From Conus ventricosus (lineage: Eukaryota > Mollusca > Gastropoda > Neogastropoda > Conidae), in the NCBI GenBank assembly GCA_018398815.1, contig CM031601.1, forward strand, positions 14,986,675-15,050,674: 64,000 nt of DNA. The letters are read 5' to 3'. The position numbers and the translations under genes were made by a program. Below, piece after piece: positions 51,414-63,157 of this stretch. The notes beneath the pieces were generated by a model. The model made no database searches. It was not told the origin of the DNA and saw only the letters and a program-made list of their open reading frames with translations. How positions within the stretch are numbered: the first letter of the stretch is position 1; the number at the start of each line of letters is the position of its first letter.

Positions 51414-52413
51414 NNNNNNNNNNNNNNNNNNNNNNNNNNNNNNNNNNNNNNNNNNNNNNNNNNNNNNNNNNNNNNNNNNNNNNNNNNNNNNNNNNNNNNN
51501 NNNNNNNNNNNNNNNNNNNNNNNNNNNNNNNNNNNNNNNNNNNNNNNNNNNNNNNNNNNNNNNNNNNNNNNNNNNNNNNNNNNNNNNNNNNNNNNNNNNN
51601 NNNNNNNNNNNNNNNNNNNNNNNNNNNNNNNNNNNNNNNNNNNNNNNNNNNNNNNNNNNNNNNNNNNNNNNNNNNNNNNNNNNNNNNNNNNNNNNNNNNN
51701 NNNNNNNNNNNNNNNNNNNNNNNNNNNNNNNNNNNNNNNNNNNNNNNNNNNNNNNNNNNNNNNNNNNNNNNNNNNNNNNNNNNNNNNNNNNNNNNNNNNN
51801 NNNNNNNNNNNNNNNNNNNNNNNNNNNNNNNNNNNNNNNNNNNNNNNNNNNNNNNNNNNNNNNNNNNNNNNNNNNNNNNNNNNNNNNNNNNNNNNNNNNN
51901 NNNNNNNNNNNNNNNNNNNNNNNNNNNNNNNNNNNNNNNNNNNNNNNNNNNNNNNNNNNNNNNNNNNNNNNNNNNNNNNNNNNNNNNNNNNNNNNNNNNN
52001 NNNNNNNNNNNNNNNNNNNNNNNNNNNNNNNNNNNNNNNNNNNNNNNNNNNNNNNNNNNNNNNNNNNNNNNNNNNNNNNNNNNNNNNNNNNNNNNNNNNN
52101 NNNNNNNNNNNNNNNNNNNNNNNNNNNNNNNNNNNNNNNNNNNNNNNNNNNNNNNNNNNNNNNNNNNNNNNNNNNNNNNNNNNNNNNNNNNNNNNNNNNN
52201 NNNNNNNNNNNNNNNNNNNNNNNNNNNNNNNNNNNNNNNNNNNNNNNNNNNNNNNNNNNNNNNNNNNNNNNNNNNNNNNNNNNNNNNNNNNNNNNNNNNN
52301 NNNNNNNNNNNNNNNNNNNNNNNNNNNNNNNNNNNNNNNNNNNNNNNNNNNNNNNNNNNNNNNNNNNNNNNNNNNNNNNNNNNNNNNNNNNNNNNNNNNN
52401 NNNNNNNNNNNNN
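51414..52413. other. Assembly gap, exactly 1000 N
   Basis: Placeholder between contigs 3 and 4; the sequences on each side overlap in content. Confidence 1.
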
Positions 52414-52471
52414 CTCTTCTCATTCTCTCTTCATCTTCTTCTTCTTCTTGATGATAGGAACAGGTCTAGCA

Positions 52472-52509
<38 letters not shown>

Positions 52510-52821
52510 CTCTCTCTCTCATCTCTCTCTCTCTCTCTAATGTTCTTTCTGTTAAGTCTATTGTCCTCTCAACTGATTGACTAGGCTGCTGTCGCTTGCT
52601 ATTTATGGTGTTTACTAATTTCTATTTGCTTTCTGATTCTCTTTAATATTGAGTGTTCTTAATTTTGTTCAAGCAGTGTTCCCCACGTCAAATAGCAGTT
52701 TTGCTGATGACATTAAACTGTATTCATTGTCATTGTCATGTCATTGCTCCCTCTCTCTCTCTCTCTCCTCTCTCTCTCCTCTCTCCACTTCTCTCTCTCC
52801 TCTCTCTCTCTCCTCTCTCTC

Positions 52822-52852
<31 letters not shown>
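52472..52852. repeat. Two CT-rich tracts flanking ~200 bp of extra sequence
   Basis: CT tracts at 52472-52540 and 52750-52852. The sequence between them is absent from the contig 3 copy. Confidence 0.9.
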
Positions 52853-52856
<4 letters not shown>

Positions 52857-53091
52857 GTGTCTGTTAGAATGTCAACGGGTGACCACCAGGGGAAAAAAAA
52901 AAAGTGAAGCATGACTCAGCCGACACTGGAAGATCTCAAAAGTCCCGACACTGTCTGTATAAACCCTGTTCTTTCTGGAGATGACGAACTATCTTCACCT
53001 CAGGCCACTCGTCACTACCTGATAAGTCTTTATAAGCCCTGTTGGTTTCAGAACGAAGTGACGAGGGGGAAAATGAAGCAAAGTTTAGGAG

Positions 53092-53454
53092 AAAAAAAAA
53101 AAAGAGGCGTTAGTTACCGCCAAAGACACAGAGAAAGAAAATACAGGACAAAACACAATCACACCGTTTTGAAACTAACTTTACTCATACTGACTGGCAC
53201 CCTTTGTTGCTTTGTATTTCACGTCACTTCTTTGATGTGTGTGTGTGTGTGTGTGTGAACGCTATAAGCCACTTCTCATTTTCGTTGTCCCACATTTGCC
53301 GAATATAAGAAGATAAGTGATTTATCGTTCTTCGTTTTCACAGTCCTAAATGTTATTTGTCTTGCCTGAAGAAGACCCAGAGGTGGAAAGGCATTGTGCT
53401 TTATTTGTCTGTATCCTGGGCGGTAACTAACCCCCTCTCTTTCTGTCTTTTTTT
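53092..53454. mobile_element. Short TIR element (MITE-like), contig 4 copy
   Basis: Same insertion and same flanks as 48652-49007, with a few small differences. Ends GAGGCGTTAGTTACCGCC and GGGCGGTAACTAACCCCCTC. Confidence 0.65.
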
Positions 53455-53662
53455 AAAAATGTTGTTTTATTCTTTATTTATAAGCCTTGTTCTTTCTGGC
53501 CACTCGTCACTACATCATACGGAAGTGCCACTACCGAAATCGCCATTACCGCCAGAACTGTCTACCTGCTGGTCGCCTTCTTTCCTTCCAAGAACGTGCA
53601 CTTAACGCGCTTCACACGGTCTGCAACGGAAGGGATGGGGTGGGTGGGGCCCGGAGACATAC

Positions 53663-53664
<2 letters not shown>

Positions 53665-53737
<73 letters not shown>

Positions 53738-53845
53738 AGAATGAGAGAGAGACAGACAGAGACAGAGAGCGAGACAGACAGACAGACAGACAGGCAGACC
53801 GATAGACGGAGACAGAGAAATAGAGACAGACAGAAAGAGAGAGAT
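53665..53845. repeat. (GA)n / (GACA)n microsatellite
   Basis: Counterpart of 49206-49395, with a longer GA part. Confidence 0.95.
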
Positions 53846-53930
53846 TGAGTGGGTGTTGAATCAATCAACCAATCAGTCGACTAGTCAGTCAGTCAGTCAA
53901 TTAGTCAGTTAGACAGATGGTTGTTGGTTG

Positions 53931-53982
<52 letters not shown>

Positions 53983-53989
53983 TTAGTTG

Positions 53990-54038
<49 letters not shown>

Positions 54039-54200
54039 CTAGTTGCTTGTTTCCTTTTTGGTTAGTTAGTTAGCTAGTTAGCTAGTTAGTTAGTTTGTTT
54101 GTTTGTTTGTTTGTTTGTTTCCTTGCTTGTTTGTTAGCCAGCTACGTAGCTTGCAGTTAGTCAGCTAGGCAGTCAGAAGGTTAGTCAGTTAGTTAGTTAT
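53931..54200. repeat. (TTAG)n array, one higher-order interruption
   Basis: Counterpart of 49467-49850, shorter by two 79-bp units. Confidence 0.9.
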
Positions 54201-54295
54201 AGTTTGCACAGCTGTTAAAACGACTGGCGCTGTTGGTCACTGAGGGAATGGATGGGGAAACATGAAAAAGGCCACGATTGAAACATTGACTGTAC

Positions 54296-54489
54296 CTTTC
54301 CAAAGCGTCCACCGGAGTGAGCCAACACGATCGATCTCAAACTTGACGCTGACATAGCTCCCTGAACGTGGTAGATGAAGAGTGTGGAGTCTGCACTGAA
54401 CGCACCGTTCATTGAACTGTTCCTGGTCAAATCCACAAACGTGTACATACAAGGATGGTATGGGAAAGTAGAGGATGTGAGATTGATGT
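54296..54489 (-). CDS. Candidate internal exon, unidentified protein
   Basis: On minus, CTCCAG precedes 194 open bases ending in GGAAAG with GTACAGTC beyond, a strong donor. One frame reads (x)INLTSSTFPYHP, then CMYTFVDLTRNSSMNGAF and SADSTLFIYHVQGAMSA, ending GGRFGK. This is well-mixed, protein-like composition with two N-x-S/T sites, suggestive of an extracellular segment. A second frame is also open (YVSVKFEIDRVGSLRWTLWK), so frame choice is uncertain. No family was recognised. Contig 3 keeps the donor and about 12 exon bases (49932-49943) but lacks the rest. Confidence 0.4.
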
Positions 54490-54771
54490 CTGGAGGCTAG
54501 GTTTGAAATAGAGGTTTTGCTAATTTACGTAATTATGTCAGGCACTTAGTACATTTATATCTGAAGTTCTGTTGATCGTTTTCCGGTTTCCAAAGACTGC
54601 CCCACCCTCCTCCCTCCGTATATACTACTTCTGTCTGTCCCTGTGATGTGGTATGTGTTGCATGGAATATGATGAAGTCACACCAATTAGTAAAACATAC
54701 TGTGATTTTCGTGATGCTTGACGTGATGTTTCTGGTACACTGTGAGGTCAGCTATAAAGAGCATGGCAAAA

Positions 54772-55019
<248 letters not shown>

Positions 55020-55263
55020 ACAGGATGTATGTTGATTTAAATGTATATCAGTTTTCCTTGTATCTTATCACCTCGTTTAACAAAAAACAAAGAACAAAAA
55101 AAACAACAACAACCCAAAAACGAAACTTTCGTTGTTACACGTTACATGACTACATGCGAAACTCCGTGTAGTAAGAGAAAAAAGAAGACAAGCAAACATA
55201 CACACACCGCGCGCGCGCGCGCGCACGCAAGTTCGCACGCACTAATAAACAAAGGATTATATC

Positions 55264-55300
<37 letters not shown>

Positions 55301-55574
55301 TAAGAGTCTTTAAATGAAAAATAGAAAAAGAAAAACTCCAGAAAATTTCTTTTAGGTTTTTAATGTCAGGAAAAATGTTGTTTTAATGACACCCCGCTCG
55401 TTTCACCAATCCACCCTAAAGCAACTTCTGCCGAAGAACACGACCTCCGATGATCAGATCTTTGTCAATTGTTCTCTCTCGTTGACGGATACCCCGCGTC
55501 ATTCCACACTGCTGATACAACTTGTGACCCAGCGCACAAAACATACGAAGAGCTGTTTGTGTTACACTTAGGAA

Positions 55575-56705
55575 ATGTTTACGGTATCACAAATATCATG
55601 TCTCACCAAAGAGAGAACAGCAGCAGAAGATAAGCTTGAGATTTAGAGAAAAAGAATCAAGAAAAACAAACGAACAAACAAGCAGACAAGCAAAGAAACA
55701 AACGAACAGACAAGCCAACAGACAGACAACCCTGTCTGGCAATGCCTTGTCAAGCGTTCATTTAATCAGGGTTTTTTTATACAGACCTTTCCGACAGGAT
55801 CATAGCTTTCATCTGATGGGACGCATCTCACTTCTGATGGGGTCAAAGTTCTCTTCGAATGAGGTCACACATCTGTTCCTGTAAGTTCACACCTGTATTC
55901 TACCATAGCCATACCGTCTCACTCTTCTGACAGGGTCATCGATCTCTTTCTGATGATGTCATGAATGTTTTATGATGAGGGTTTGTCTCTCCTGTGATCT
56001 CAGATCACAGATCTCTTCTGATGAGATGACATAATTCTTCTGGTGGGGTCAAAGGACCTCTTCTCATGGAGTCACATCTCTCTCCTCTCCTGGAATCACA
56101 GCTCTCTTCGGGTGGATTCCTTGCTCTCTTATCTCTCATTCGCATCTCTCTTCTGGTGAGATCACACCTCTTTACTGAGAAAATCACAGTTCTCCTCTAA
56201 TAAGGTCGTGGATCACTTCTTATATGGTTACAGATTTCATTCGGCTAACTCACGGATGCTGAAGGGGCCATATTTGTTCTTTGGGTGGGGCTACACCTCT
56301 CTTCTGATCAAGTCTGCGATTTTTTTTTTCGATGGAGTGAAGCCTCTTTGCTTAGGGTGTTACACCTGTCTTCTAAGGGGGTCAGGGATCTAATCTAAAA
56401 ATGGATCACGATCCACAGCTAGCACCTCTTCTTTTGAAGAATAATCAGAGAAATATACTTGTCAAAAGATGTCGGCACTGGCCCTCTCCTTCGTGGACTT
56501 GAATTTACAAAGGACTGAAACAGGAAAACATCACCCTTAAAACTGAGTTCCAGGTACTTCAGAGATTGTTGTATTGTCCACATTAACAGACCGATACTGC
56601 GGGTGTTGTCTGTATTTCTGAGGCCTGGCTCATGCTGGAATATGTTATGAAAGGTAACATCAAGGACAGCACCGCCATGCTCTCATTGACCAGAATGGGA
56701 CTTTT
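55575..56705. repeat. Contig 4 copy of 49945-51065, including the ~25-bp minisatellite
   Basis: Near-identical to contig 3 over about 1.1 kb, starting TGTTTACGGTATCAC and ending at the ATC tract. The degenerate CTTCTGATGGGGTCA array is at 55780-56400. Confidence 0.9.
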
Positions 56706-56716
56706 CATCATCATCG

Positions 56717-56751
<35 letters not shown>

Positions 56752-56812
56752 GTCATCATCATCATCATCATCGTCATCATCATCATCATCATTATCATCA
56801 TCATCATCATCG

Positions 56813-56850
<38 letters not shown>

Positions 56851-56851
56851 G

Positions 56852-56889
<38 letters not shown>

Positions 56890-56890
56890 G

Positions 56891-56921
<31 letters not shown>

Positions 56922-56941
56922 TATCATCATCATCATCATCG

Positions 56942-56991
<50 letters not shown>

Positions 56992-56992
56992 G

Positions 56993-57029
<37 letters not shown>

Positions 57030-57053
57030 TATCATCGTCATCATCATCGTCAT
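56706..57053. repeat. (ATC)n microsatellite, long allele
   Basis: About 350 bases of ATC with GTC and ATT variants, ending at the LTR-like insertion. Poly-I and poly-M frames are artefacts. Confidence 0.95.
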
Positions 57054-59314
57054 TGTCACGTCGCCGAGGGAGATGGCAAACACCAAGTCAGGGGCTTCAC
57101 TCCGCGTTCACACACCAACGACCAGTCCCGCATTCAACCTTCATCCACAAGCCCAAACACTCAACTATGATTCATCCCTAACCACACTCACACCAAATGT
57201 AACATAAACTAACTAAATTTATTAATCACATCACAACATGCGCTCCACAAGAAAAACAACAACCAATAATTTGCTAAAACCAAACAGCGCACAAAATTAC
57301 ATTAACAAGGCCACGCGTACGCTATAGACACACACACACTGCCGACCGCTCTGCTTCCTTCTCTGTGTACAAAAACCTGTGAATGCACACAACAATCAAT
57401 ATCAGCCAAAAGATTTCAAAAATGTATGCACCCGACAACAACAGAGTATTCAAATCATTCCAACATGCAACAAAGCACGAATCACAATAATTCAGAATTT
57501 GAGATAAGCAAAACTATCACCAACTATAGTTCATTACTAATCCAGTTCCTTCAACGAAGGTGAAATCAAAAGTCCAAAGCGATGAAGGCTTTTTGACGTG
57601 TTCTTCTGTTCAAAAGTTCATGGGTGTCACAACACCAAGACGATAGAGCACATCCAAAACTGAGCAGATGAACAAAAAACTAACATGAGTGTCCACAGGT
57701 ATGTTGGCGGAGACGAATATGAGTCGAGCCTTCAACAAGGAAGTTCATTCACATTCTTTGTCAGCGTGATTCCTCGTTCTCTACAGTCTCTCTGCTTTCC
57801 ATTCGATGACACATTCTATTCTCCGCATTCATCCACTCTCCACTACTTACATGGGTCCATTCACCCGCTCCCTAGTCAGGAAGCCCAAGACCAGAAGTCC
57901 GTTGCTAAAACGAGGAGTCAATGGAGTCACTCCTTCCACGCCGCTCCTGTCCTTCAGACAACAGACGTCACCCAACCGTCAGTCGGCCACCAGCTTGACA
58001 ACGGCCACTCTCACCAGCTCAGGTGCGGAAGGGGACCACGGCACAGCAACTAATCAGGTTCTGGGGATGACATTAAACTGACAGGTAATACTAACCCGAG
58101 TCTCCCCGAGGAAAACCTAAGTCCCTACTACTTGAAAAAAATAGGTAAAATTTAATTAAAACACCATCTTTCTTTCCCAAACAGGAAAATGCAAAACACC
58201 CTTTTAATTCCTCAAGAAAGAAGACAATAACATTAATATAGAATTAACTTAAACAATTTTGACAATGTTATTCAAATGTTATTCAGCAATTGTTTATATG
58301 TATGACATTGACCTTGAAGGTCAACTTCCGCCGGTCATCATGACCTTGGCCAATTATAACAAGTTCCCAACATCGAAGAGAACTAACTGTCAAAATGTCG
58401 GAACACGCCTTTCAAATAACAACCGAAATTTATATAAAGCAAAAAATTATACAATACTACTGACTTCCAACACTTAACTACAAATTAAATGTGTTTTTTT
58501 TTTCTCAAAAACAAACAACCCTCAATTCAAAACATACAGACTAGTTCAATATAACTATCCATTTGCTTTTCCCAGCTTCACGGAAAAGAACACTGTTCCC
58601 TTCTTTATTTCTACTAAAATACATAACAAAATTAAAACCGGGCGAAGGGAAGTTACTCCGTCTCGCCAAAGCAAAGTGAAACTCTCCCAAATCTCACACG
58701 CTCACAAATACACACGCTTTCTACCCACACCTTTTCTCGCATTCACGTTAAAATACACATGCATAAAACCATAAATGCCAGAAAGCATGAAACAAAAGAG
58801 GAAAATTGTAACTGAATACATTGAACCATGCGCACACAGACACAAACGCACAAACATAGACTTCCGAATCCAGAGACGAACAACGGCAAAAGTTCCAAAC
58901 CTGAAACCCGAGACGGACCCACGACCAGGCGCACAGAAAAACTGTTGAAACGCCCACGAAATTGGGGGACAATAATGTCCACGCCACAACTCCACCACTG
59001 TGGGGGAACAGGAGCTCCAAGCCAAGCACAGCATACGTCGTGTGAGGGAAACTTCTAGTCTCGACTGACTCGTCACACACAAGTGACCTCCCCTGTCTAC
59101 CTGAACTCAGTTCAGGCCACATCAAAATTCAAACCGGTTTGTTGGACTCTGGGAACGAAGTATCTAAGGAAGACACACGCACGCTTGCATGCAACTAAAA
59201 ATAACATGCACAGGCACACAACTTCCGAACACAATGTTTTCTTTTAAGCCTAGCTATCACACACGTTCCTAAAATAAACAGTTGGAAGAACAAATCTAAC
59301 CCTGTATCGTGACA
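57054..59314. mobile_element. LTR-like insertion (possible solo LTR), 2.26 kb
   Basis: Begins TGTCACGTCGCC and ends GTATCGTGACA, so the termini are the inverted pair TGTCACG/CGTGACA with TG...CA ends typical of LTRs. GTCAT precedes (57049-57053) and follows (59315-59319), a possible 5-bp target duplication, although the ATC/GTC repeat background weakens this. AATAAA occurs at about 59273, near the right end. No internal second LTR and no gag-pol were found. The contig 3 copy is an uninterrupted ATC tract at this place, an apparent empty site. A long solo LTR or a non-autonomous LTR element are both possible. Confidence 0.65.
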
Positions 59315-59315
59315 G

Positions 59316-59381
<66 letters not shown>

Positions 59382-59390
59382 ATCATCAAT
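59316..59390. repeat. (ATC)n tract, right part of the split microsatellite
   Basis: Continues the array interrupted by the LTR-like insertion, then AATTTCATCTTCACTG as in contig 3. Confidence 0.9.
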
Positions 59391-60140
59391 TTCATCTTCA
59401 CTGGTCGTTATGAAAAACTAATGTCTGAACTTCTGTGACCCTTTCATGCCATGCTATTGTGGTGACATTAGATCAGATTTCCTCTTCATGTTCATGCCTA
59501 TCACAAAGTCGTTTCACAATCATTGCTACTCACGAGTTCGTGGGCACTTTCGTATCCATCTGAATACGATTGAACAGAATATGCCCTGCTCACTGCCAAA
59601 GTAATGTTGCATTAGAATAATGTCTCCTGAAGCTAGTTGCCCTGTAACTGCTGGATATTGACTCAGTCCTGTGCGCGGTGTGCGCTGGGTCTTGATGTGT
59701 ATGAAGGAGACAGAATAAGCAGCTTAAAAGTAATGCCACTAGAGGGGTACAACGATGGAGTCAGGGTCAATCAGAATGCACCAGTTAAATGAAGACGAAA
59801 ATTCGAGAGACAATAATAACGCGAGAAACAAAAATGCGAAATCGAGATAGAGAAAAAAACAAACAAGCAAACAAACAAACACACAAACACAAACAAAAAC
59901 CGATTTAATGTAACAACAAATTCCCTCCAGAAATATTACTGTAATGAGTAAAAAGGTACTTGTTTCGTTCTTAAAACTAACAGAAATAAATGTAAAGGTG
60001 TGTTCTATGGGTACGTCCTGAACTGTTCACACATTGTAAAAAAAAAGATTTAAAACATCCGTTAGTATCTGATTTCTCCTCTAGAATGTTTGCGCTTAAA
60101 TTTCACTATTGGTAATTGTTTATAACATTAAAAAAAAAAA

Positions 60141-60152
60141 ACACACACACAC

Positions 60153-60189
<37 letters not shown>

Positions 60190-60201
60190 ATATAATATAT
60201 A

Positions 60202-60250
<49 letters not shown>
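60141..60250. repeat. (CA)n-(CATA)n-(TA)n compound microsatellite
   Basis: Directly abuts the LINE tail and may be its 3' terminal microsatellite. Confidence 0.95.
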
Positions 60251-60255
<5 letters not shown>

Positions 60256-60472
60256 GCATCCGTTAGTCTCGGGAGACGATGGATTTGCGCCCTCTGCGAA
60301 TGTTTCAGTTGGTCATACAGCATCTGCTGTGGCTGTATAGACCCACATGGGAGTGGCAGTCTCTGCTGCATTTGATGCACTTGAAGGCCGAGTCAGCTGC
60401 TGGCAGCAGCTGCTTGTTCTTTCTCTGTGCGCGCTTGTCATCGGCAAGCTTTCGGAGCTTCTCTTCGCCAGC

Positions 60473-60480
<8 letters not shown>
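60251..60480 (-). pseudogene. LINE 3' tail with C2H2-like motif
   Basis: On minus: EEKLRKLADDKRAQRKNKQ, then FKCIKCSRDCHSHVGLYSHS, giving C-x2-C ... H-x4-5-C/H spacing like the zinc-finger-like C-terminus found in many invertebrate LINE polyproteins, then SRD and a stop. The reverse strand ends in TGCCAACA followed by TA repeats, as a LINE 3' end would. Strongly 5'-truncated. A host zinc-finger exon is a weaker alternative. Confidence 0.55.

Positions 60481-60483
<3 letters not shown>

Positions 60484-60538
<55 letters not shown>
60484..60538. repeat. (CA)n microsatellite
   Basis: A clean CA tract at the upstream edge of the LINE tail. Confidence 0.95.
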
Positions 60539-60540
<2 letters not shown>

Positions 60541-60699
60541 GCTTTATCTAACCTATAACGTTACGTTGTACAATGCATAGTATTGCGCTATTTCCAGTTT
60601 AGGCCAAACGACTACTTCGTCTGTCTCAGATAGTTCTGCGCTCAACACGTAGCCATCACCCCCTTCTTGTATGTGCATCTATGATTTTTATCTATGTAC

Positions 60700-60727
60700 T
60701 TTTTATTTTATTTATTTATTTATTGAT

Positions 60728-60774
<47 letters not shown>

Positions 60775-60805
60775 TTAATCATTTATTTATTTATTTATGT
60801 TTTGT
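60700..60805. repeat. (TTTA)n microsatellite
   Basis: About 100 bases of TTTA with a few interruptions. Confidence 0.95.
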
Positions 60806-61164
60806 ATTTACCTATTCATTTTTAGAATTAAGGCTGATAAAAAAGAGAGGGGGAGGGATAAGTGTGGGTAGAGAGAAATGCTTCTGGATCTCCGTAACTC
60901 CATCCACCCCACCCTTCCACTTAAACCCTCCCCTTCTATTCACCCACCCCAGTGACCAATACTCATCTCTCCATCACTATGGCAGAGTGGCAGAGCACGA
61001 TAATGGAAATGATCAAGTGAGCAATCTGAGCAATCTCTGTTACAATCACACAAAAGACCAGCCCGGTCCTCTTGCCAGAAACACAAACCAAGACTTCCCT
61101 GACCAGCTCCACATAAATCAAACGCCCAGGAACGGGCAATTTCATCTGCTTCTTGTATTTCCGT

Positions 61165-61285
61165 CAATGCGCATTAACCTGCTCGTCAATTTCTTCCGTT
61201 GGTCACTTGCAACGCGGAAACAGGGCTGGAATAAATGGGTACTTATGTTATGATGAAGAGTAGGAAAGCGTAGAAGGCTGGATGT
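61165..61285. repeat. Contig 4 copy of 51295-51413
   Basis: GGGTACTTATGTTATGATGA and GAGTAGGAAAGCG are shared. Shared sequence stops where contig 3 meets its gap. Confidence 0.85.
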
Positions 61286-62238
61286 TTGAGGACACATGAG
61301 GCGATCAGCGTATGAAAAGACAAGGCAGAAGCGCAGGGATGGAGATCAAATCTGTCAGTAAAGAAGCATGGGCGATTGTCACTCTTTCAGTACTTTATTT
61401 TAGTGGACAATGTTCAAGCAACGGATTGTTTTCGTGTGCAATTAGCTCAGGTTCGCTGCATTTCACGTTCACAATTGGCATCGTCAATCGCTATTACATT
61501 CAGAATTTCTTTTCCTTTCGTCGATTGTGACATTCAAGGAAATTGATAAGAATGTCATTTAACTACCATGCTGTCTTTGACTAACAGCTGAAATATGGAT
61601 CAAAGAAAATGTCGTTTGCTTTAGAGATCGAAATATGATTAGATCATATTAATAAACTGGCCTGATGGATAGAGCCTGGGGCAGAGGGGTGAGGAGAATC
61701 GCTCCGTTTAATAACAGAAACGTTCAACAACATTCAAACCATACCATGTTTTAGCTGCGTTTTCACAGCAAGGCAGCGTAATACAGACCCAAAAATCTGT
61801 AAGCCTGTATGCGCATAGACAGTAGCACCAACTTGTATACGGGTGTAGTCTTTCGTGTAATATTGCTCATCATTGACTTATGGCAGATACCATACTGAAA
61901 ATGATATAAAGGCTGGTAGTTCACAGCGCGTGTTCCTATATGCAGAAATAAACATCTGGGAACATTTCATCTTTATTCTCGTATTTTCCAGCCTTCTGGA
62001 AAAAAAAAAAAAACAACTTTCAGACTGGTAAAATCAATAGGGAACGAAAACTTCCATTTTCCTTCTCCCTCTTTAATCAGATTTTGCAGACGTCTTTATG
62101 ATTAAATGGGAAACCGATGCAGAAATCTGAGTTGCACGCAACTAGACTCGTGGTCTTTCTTTCCCTCTTTTGACAAATATTTAAAAAAAAATGAAATATA
62201 CACGAAATACTGGAATCGCCAGAAAGCAATAACGATGA
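61286..62238. other. No recognised gene; LTR-like TATA and AATAAA pair near 61912-61955
   Basis: A 72-codon frame (61312-61530, plus) begins with a signal-peptide-like segment (internal Met, then AWAIVTLSVLYF) but has no other support. ATATAAAGG near 61912 and AATAAA near 61947 have LTR-R-like spacing without defined borders. Confidence 0.35.
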
Positions 62239-62322
62239 AGAAGAAGATGATGAAGAAGAAGAAGAAGAAGAAGAAGAAGAAGAAGAAGAAGAAGAAGAAG
62301 AAGAAGAAGAAGAAGAAGAACA
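62239..62322. repeat. (GAA)n microsatellite
   Basis: About 28 GAA triplets, purine-only on plus. Such tracts can form triplex DNA; no effect is implied here. Confidence 0.95.
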
Positions 62323-62465
62323 GATAAAAAAAAGTAAAAACATAAAAAAAGAGAAAACAAAAAACAGTGAGAAAAGGGTAGAAGGGGGCCGACACTGTGG
62401 CAGGCACTATGATGGAGATACAGAAGGCTGGGACAGATGGAAGTCATGATGGAAAGCAAGGGGCA

Positions 62466-62525
62466 CAGAGAGAGAGAGAGAGGAGAGAAGAGAGAGAGGA
62501 TCGAAGAGAGAGAAGCAAGAGAGCA

Positions 62526-62601
<76 letters not shown>

Positions 62602-62765
62602 ACAGAGACAGAGAGACGAGAGACAGAGAGACCAACATACCGACATACTGACAGACAGACACACAGACAGACAGACAGACAAACAGAGACAGAACAATCA
62701 GAAGACAGACATACGACGAGACAGACAGACCGACCGACCGACGACCGACAGACAGACAGACAATC
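62466..62765. repeat. (GA)n then (ACAG)n / (GACC)n compound microsatellite
   Basis: GA repeats to about 62600, then ACAG, CCGA and GACA motifs. Resembles the GA/GACA tracts at 49206 and 53665 in composition only. Confidence 0.9.
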
Positions 62766-63126
62766 ATAAACAAGATGTGGGAGAAAGACAGACAAACAGA
62801 CAAAAGCAAGATGAGCGAGGATATAAACATGCATCTCCGTGAGTCCACTTGTGCTTCCAACAGCAATATGCTATAACCCACAAATTGATGACTTCAACAC
62901 CAGTGTCAAATAGCAACAAGCAGACTGACAATGCAATTGGAATCTAATGATTAATGACTGGGTCGTTAAGGATACGCCAGAATGCTTGAATAAATCAATG
63001 GTTTTCATGTTTCAGCACGGAAAATGTGTAACGAAGGTGATGAAGGAAGTAATGGAGTAAGAATTGAAAGAATGGCGGTTAAAGTAGCACGTGAAAATAC
63101 TTGCTGATCTCTGTGCCTGATCTTTC

Positions 63127-63157
<31 letters not shown>

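Larger units (their letters stand above)
59521..61164. mobile_element. 1.64-kb block absent from the contig 3 copy; probable insertion, unclassified
   Basis: Contig 3 reads TTTCACAATGCGCATT. Contig 4 reads TTTCACAAT, then 1.64 kb, then CAATGCGCATT, so CAAT could be a 4-bp target duplication (59517-59520, 61165-61168). No clear terminal inverted repeats. Inside are a CA/CATA/TA microsatellite, the LINE tail at 60251-60480, a CA tract and a TTTA tract, so it may be a composite or a deletion in the other copy. Confidence 0.4.

Noticed and set aside
52690..52725. FADDIKLY wording (plus), like an RT active site
   Set aside because: No other RT block in frame upstream or downstream within the ~200-bp extra sequence. 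Probably chance or a very small relic.
56583..57207. Poly-Met and poly-Ile frames of 167-191 codons
   Set aside because: Translations of the ATC microsatellite.
58702..59125. Minus-strand frames of about 125 codons inside the LTR-like insertion
   Set aside because: They overlap in two frames of the same sequence with no recognisable gag, protease or pol wording; treated as chance frames within an LTR.
61312..61530. 72-codon plus-strand frame with a signal-peptide-like start
   Set aside because: A hydrophobic stretch alone is weak evidence; no conserved downstream part and no promoter or splice support.
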